Part shown: in pieces, positions 55,366 through 58,398 of the stretch
How positions within the stretch are numbered: the first letter of the stretch is position 1
Layout of the letters: each line of letters begins with the position of its first letter
DNA from: Paracoccus beibuensis
GTDB lineage: Bacteria; Pseudomonadota; Alphaproteobacteria; Rhodobacterales; Rhodobacteraceae
Length of the DNA: 58,398 nucleotides
Direction: 5' to 3'
Assembly: GCF_026162625.1 (NCBI RefSeq)
Contig: NZ_JAOTBD010000023.1
Span: forward strand, 1 to 58,398
Translations under genes and position numbers: made by a program
The notes under the pieces: generated by a model
The model's database searches: none
Seen by the model: only the letters and a program-made list of their open reading frames with translations
Told to the model about the DNA's origin: nothing

Positions 55366-56286
55366 ATGGCTGAGGTCTTTCTGAAGACCCTGCCCTTCTT
55401 CGCCCTGATCGGTCTGGGCTGGATCGCCGCCGCCACGCGGTTCTTTCCTCAGGCGGGCGCTGCCTGGCTCACGCGCTTCGTGTTCTACTTCGCGCTGTCG
55501 GCGATGCTCTTCCGCTTCGCCTCGGGTCTGGATCTGGCCGCGCTTTTCGACGGGCGCTTCGTGCTGGCATACCTGGCGGGATCGTCGCTGGTCTGGGCCA
55601 TCGGCATGGCGGTCGCCCGCGCCCGCGGCCTGCCCTTGGCCGAGGCCGCGATGGAGGCGCAGTGCTGCATGATCGGCAACACCGGCTTTCTGGGCGTGCC
55701 GATGCTGGTCGTCCTGCTGGGCGAACGCGCCGTCGGGCCGATCCTGATGGTGCTGACCATCGACATGCTGGTCTTTTCGACGCTGATCACGCTGATCGTC
55801 CACGCTTCGCGCAGTGGCGGGGTGCGGCTGGCGGCCGTGGTTCCGGTGCTGCGCGGGATCGGGGCCAACCCGATGATCCTGTCGATGGTAGCGGGGCTTC
55901 TGTGGTCGTGGTACCGCCTGCCGATGCCCGCCCCGGCGGCCGAGTTCCTGTTGCTGCTGGGCGCTGCCGCCACGCCCGGCGCGCTGTTCGCCATCGGCGC
56001 CAGCCTTGCCGGACGCCGCCTGAAGCGGCTGGCGGCATCGGGCTGGCTGAGCCTTGCGAAGCTGGTCCTGCATCCCGCGGCGGTCGGCGCGGCGGCCTGG
56101 GCCTTGGCGGTTCAGCCCTTCGCCGCGGGCGTCATGGTCGCCGCCGCCGCGCTGCCGGTGGCCGGCAACGTCTATATCCTGGCCGAACATTTCGGCGTGG
56201 CGCAGCAGCGCGTTTCGACGACGATCCTGATCTCGACCGCCGTCAGCATCGTCACCATCCCGCTGGTGATGGTCCTGATCGCCTAG
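55366..56286 (+). CDS. AEC family transporter
   Basis: A 306-residue auxin-efflux-carrier-type transporter with about ten membrane segments. The crossover motifs are [25 protein letters not shown] and [34 protein letters not shown]. Likely export of malate-, amino-acid- or auxin-like organic acids; the substrate is unknown. It is 40 bases behind mbfA. Its TAG stop shares CTAG (56283-56286) with the TAG stop of convergent gabT. Confidence 0.88.
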   Translation: MAEVFLKTLPFFALIGLGWIAAATRFFPQAGAAWLTRFVFYFALSAMLFRFASGLDLAALFDGRFVLAYLAGSSLVWAIGMAVARARGLPLAEAAMEAQCCMIGNTGFLGVPMLVVLLGERAVGPILMVLTIDMLVFSTLITLIVHASRSGGVRLAAVVPVLRGIGANPMILSMVAGLLWSWYRLPMPAPAAEFLLLLGAAATPGALFAIGASLAGRRLKRLAASGWLSLAKLVLHPAAVGAAAWALAVQPFAAGVMVAAAALPVAGNVYILAEHFGVAQQRVSTTILISTAVSIVTIPLVMVLIA

Positions 56287-57566
56287 GGGCGCGCCGCCAG
56301 GATCGAGACGTCGAGAATGTCCAGCGCCTCGGCAAAGACCGCATCGGGGATCGTCAGCGGCGCCAGGAAGCGGATCACGTTGCCGTGCACGCCGCAGGTC
56401 AGCAGCAGCAGGCCGCGCGCCAGCGCCTCCAGCCGCACTCGGTTGGTCATGGCGGCATCCGGCGTGCCGTCGGTCGCGAATTCGACCGCGACCATGAAGC
56501 CGGGCCCGCGGATGTCCGCAATCTGCGGCACCTGGCCGCGCAGCGCCTCAAGCCTGTCGCGCAGCGCGGCCCCGAGCGTCTCGGCGCGGGCACAGAGCCC
56601 CTCATCCGCGATCACGTCCAGCACGGCCAGGCCGGCGGCGATGCCCATGGGATTGCCGCCATAGGTGCCGCCCAAGCCGCCAGGCTCGGCCGCGTCCATG
56701 ATCTCGGCCCGGCCGGTGACGGCGGCGATGGGGAAGCCGCCGCCAAGGCCCTTGGCCATCGTCGTCAGATCGGCGGCGATGCCATGATGCTCCATCGCGA
56801 ACAGGCGGCCGGTGCGGGCAAAGCCGGTCTGCACCTCGTCCGCGATCATCACGATGCCATGCGCGTCACAAAGCGCGCGGATCGCCGCCAGGAATTCGGT
56901 CGGTGCCGGATAGAAGCCACCCTCGCCCTGCACCGGCTCGACGATGATCGCCGCGACGCGGGCCGGGTCCAGGTCGGCCTTGAACAGCGTCTCCAACGCG
57001 GCCAGGCTGTCGTTGGTCGTCACCCCGTGCAGCGGGCAGGGAAACGGCGCGTGATAGACGTCGGGCATCATGGCTCCGAAGCCCTTCTTGTAGGGCACGA
57101 CCTTGCCGGTCAGCGACATGCCCATGAAGGTCCGCCCATGGAACGCCCCGCTGAAGGCGATCACCGCCGGACGCCCGGTCGCGGCGCGGGCGATCTTGAC
57201 GGCGTTCTCGCAGGCTTCGGCGCCGGTGGTGACGAAGATCGTCTTCTTGGCGAAGTCGCCCGGCACCGCGTCGTTCAGCCGCTCGGCCAGCCGGACATAG
57301 TTCTCATAGGGCAGCACCTGGTGGCACGTATGGGTAAAGGCGTCCAGCTGGGCGCGCACCGCCTCGATCACGCGGGGGTGGCGGTGGCCGGTGTTCACGA
57401 CCGCGATGCCGGCAGCAAAGTCGATCAGCCGACGGCCTTCGACATCGATGACCTCGGCATTCTCGGCATGTGCCACGAAATGGTCCGTCATCACGCCGAC
57501 GCCGCGGGCCAGCGCCGCGCGGCGACGGGCGGCGATCTGTTCGTTGGTGTGGTTCGCGTCCTTCAT
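56283..57566 (-). CDS. gabT: 4-aminobutyrate aminotransferase
   Basis: A 427-residue class III aminotransferase that removes the amino group of GABA or related omega-amino acids. [57 protein letters not shown] and PLP-lysine motif [12 protein letters not shown] are diagnostic. [10 protein letters not shown] is chosen as start because GGAGGATGGGTG directly precedes it; a longer ATG would lie in the promoter region. Substrate could also be 5-aminovalerate, which would fit lysine catabolism. Confidence 0.9.
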   Translation of the reverse strand: MKDANHTNEQIAARRRAALARGVGVMTDHFVAHAENAEVIDVEGRRLIDFAAGIAVVNTGHRHPRVIEAVRAQLDAFTHTCHQVLPYENYVRLAERLNDAVPGDFAKKTIFVTTGAEACENAVKIARAATGRPAVIAFSGAFHGRTFMGMSLTGKVVPYKKGFGAMMPDVYHAPFPCPLHGVTTNDSLAALETLFKADLDPARVAAIIVEPVQGEGGFYPAPTEFLAAIRALCDAHGIVMIADEVQTGFARTGRLFAMEHHGIAADLTTMAKGLGGGFPIAAVTGRAEIMDAAEPGGLGGTYGGNPMGIAAGLAVLDVIADEGLCARAETLGAALRDRLEALRGQVPQIADIRGPGFMVAVEFATDGTPDAAMTNRVRLEALARGLLLLTCGVHGNVIRFLAPLTIPDAVFAEALDILDVSILAARP

Positions 57567-57645
57567 CACCCATCCTCCGATACGTGCTTTTTTTTGCAGA
57601 CTGATCCTTTCCCCGCGCTTTGCCAATTCACTTTCCGCAGGCTAT

Positions 57646-57659
57646 CCCGAACCTTCGGG
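57646..57659. promoter_or_regulatory. Short hairpin before the crotonase gene
   Basis: CCCGAA (57646-57651) and TTCGGG (57654-57659) form a 6-bp inverted repeat with a 2-base centre, directly upstream of the GGGAGG ribosome site. The 111-base gap between gabT and this gene holds both divergent promoters; T8 lies at about 57588-57595. Confidence 0.35.
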
Positions 57660-57677
57660 CAAGGGAGGATACCGGAA

Positions 57678-58398
57678 ATGCGCACCACCGCCGATCTGAA
57701 ACTGTCGAACATCCTGCTGGAGGTGGACGCGGACGGCATCGCCCATGTTGCGCTGAACCGCCCCGCCAAGCGCAACGCCCTCGACGCCGCCACCATCGAG
57801 GAGCTGATCGACATCTTCTCGACCCTGCCCCGCGCGGGCGTGCGCGCGGCGATCCTGTCGGCCAACGGCGACCACTTCAGCGCCGGCCTCGACCTGGTGG
57901 AACACCACCGAGAGAACCGTTCGGCCGCGGATTTCATGCAGGTCTGCCTGCGCTGGCACGAGGCGTTCAACAAGATGGAATACGGCGGCGTGCCGGTCAT
58001 CGCGGCACTCAAGGGCGCTGTCGTCGGCGGCGGGCTGGAGCTTGCCTCGGCCGCGCATATCCGGGTGGCGGGGCCCGACACCTATTTCGGCCTGCCGGAA
58101 GGTCAGCGGGGCCTCTTTACCGGCGGCGGGGCGACGATCCGGGTCGCGGACCTGATCGGCAAGGCCCGGATGATCGACATGATGCTGTCGGGCCGCCTCT
58201 ACCGCGGAGAAGAGGCCGTGCGCGTCGGACTCTGCCAGTACCTCGTGGACGACCCGCTCTCCAAGGCGCGCGAAATCGCGCGGGCGGCGGCGCAGAACCC
58301 GCCCCTGTCGAACTTCGCCATCTGCTCGGCCATTAGCCACATGCAGAACATGAGCGCGCTCGATGCCGCCTATGCCGAGGCCGTGGTCGCCGGCGTGG
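57678..58398 (+). CDS. Crotonase/enoyl-CoA hydratase family protein (3' end cut by window)
   Basis: The first 240 residues of a crotonase-fold protein, with no stop before the window edge. [20 protein letters not shown], the oxyanion region [11 protein letters not shown] and [39 protein letters not shown] are family motifs. The Gly in position of a catalytic Glu at the GQRGLF segment makes the exact reaction uncertain (hydratase, isomerase or other). GGGAGG lies upstream of the ATG at 57678. It is divergent from gabT. Confidence 0.85.
   Translation, partial: MRTTADLKLSNILLEVDADGIAHVALNRPAKRNALDAATIEELIDIFSTLPRAGVRAAILSANGDHFSAGLDLVEHHRENRSAADFMQVCLRWHEAFNKMEYGGVPVIAALKGAVVGGGLELASAAHIRVAGPDTYFGLPEGQRGLFTGGGATIRVADLIGKARMIDMMLSGRLYRGEEAVRVGLCQYLVDDPLSKAREIARAAAQNPPLSNFAICSAISHMQNMSALDAAYAEAVVAGV

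Noticed and set aside
1..58398. Mobile elements, prophage, CRISPR, tRNA or rRNA genes
   Set aside because: I looked for transposase or integrase motifs, terminal repeats, evenly spaced short repeats and cloverleaf-like segments with CCA or TTCRA arms and found none that hold up by eye; a tRNAscan or Infernal run was not possible.

Overview
The window is a very GC-rich, densely packed chromosomal segment from an alphaproteobacterium, most likely a Paracoccus-type member of the Rhodobacterales. The assignment rests on gene families and order typical of that group: a DUF3576 lipoprotein next to leuS-lptE-holA, a Gram-negative porin with one strong terminator, DUF1674/SDHAF4, MbfA, DUF3035, a paired M16 peptidase operon and adjacent saccharopine dehydrogenases. 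No rRNA, tRNA, insertion sequence, phage gene or CRISPR array is visible. Most content is housekeeping.

Layout. 0.1-4.2 kb (minus): the periplasmic methionine sulfoxide repair pair MsrPQ with its terminator, then recQ and a YggT protein. 4.3-8.8 kb (plus): thioesterase, UMF1-type MFS transporter, MepA endopeptidase, a phytase-esterase-like secreted protein and a queuosine-precursor transporter with a structured leader. 8.75-9.0 kb: a short terminated unit with an exceptionally long Shine-Dalgarno sequence and two overlapping tiny ORFs. 9.1-12.1 kb: thiolase, a ModE-like DNA-binding domain, an SLT-fold lipoprotein and a GST. 12.1-17.9 kb (minus): flavoprotein, holA, lptE, leuS and a DUF3576 lipoprotein. 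18.2-22.4 kb: porin, YggS, an L,D-transpeptidase-fold protein and ribA (minus), and an OmpR-type response regulator. 22.45-22.9 kb is a gene-poor gap.

22.9-34.8 kb: glutathionyl-hydroquinone reductase-like GST, MFS transporter, xthA, a proteostasis cluster (CnoX, Lon N-domain protein, Trm112-like protein, rhomboid), then on the minus strand a DUF2268 metallopeptidase-like gene, ftsK, an aminotransferase, an amidase and SDHAF4. 34.9-44.0 kb (plus): rsmB, purH, lspA, a DUF3035 lipoprotein, two M16 proteins and mutL. 44.2-47.8 kb (minus): a PQQ-type sugar dehydrogenase lipoprotein and two saccharopine-dehydrogenase-family genes, probably for lysine breakdown. 47.9-51.5 kb: an MBL-fold protein and a TVP38 protein (plus), facing a four-gene overlapping minus-strand set (free-Met sulfoxide reductase, GFA, RhtB, RluA).

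51.6-55.3 kb is the most intriguing block. A NarL-type sensor kinase and regulator run with almost no spacing into DUF2478, a TusA-like sulfur carrier and the ferritin-like iron exporter MbfA, which looks like a self-regulated metal/sulfur module. The window closes with an AEC transporter, gabT (minus) and a crotonase-family gene cut by the right edge. Three convergent gene pairs end in the same shared CTAG stop, and many starts are ATGA, GTGA or TTGA overlaps, so translational coupling and 3' antisense overlap are recurring features.
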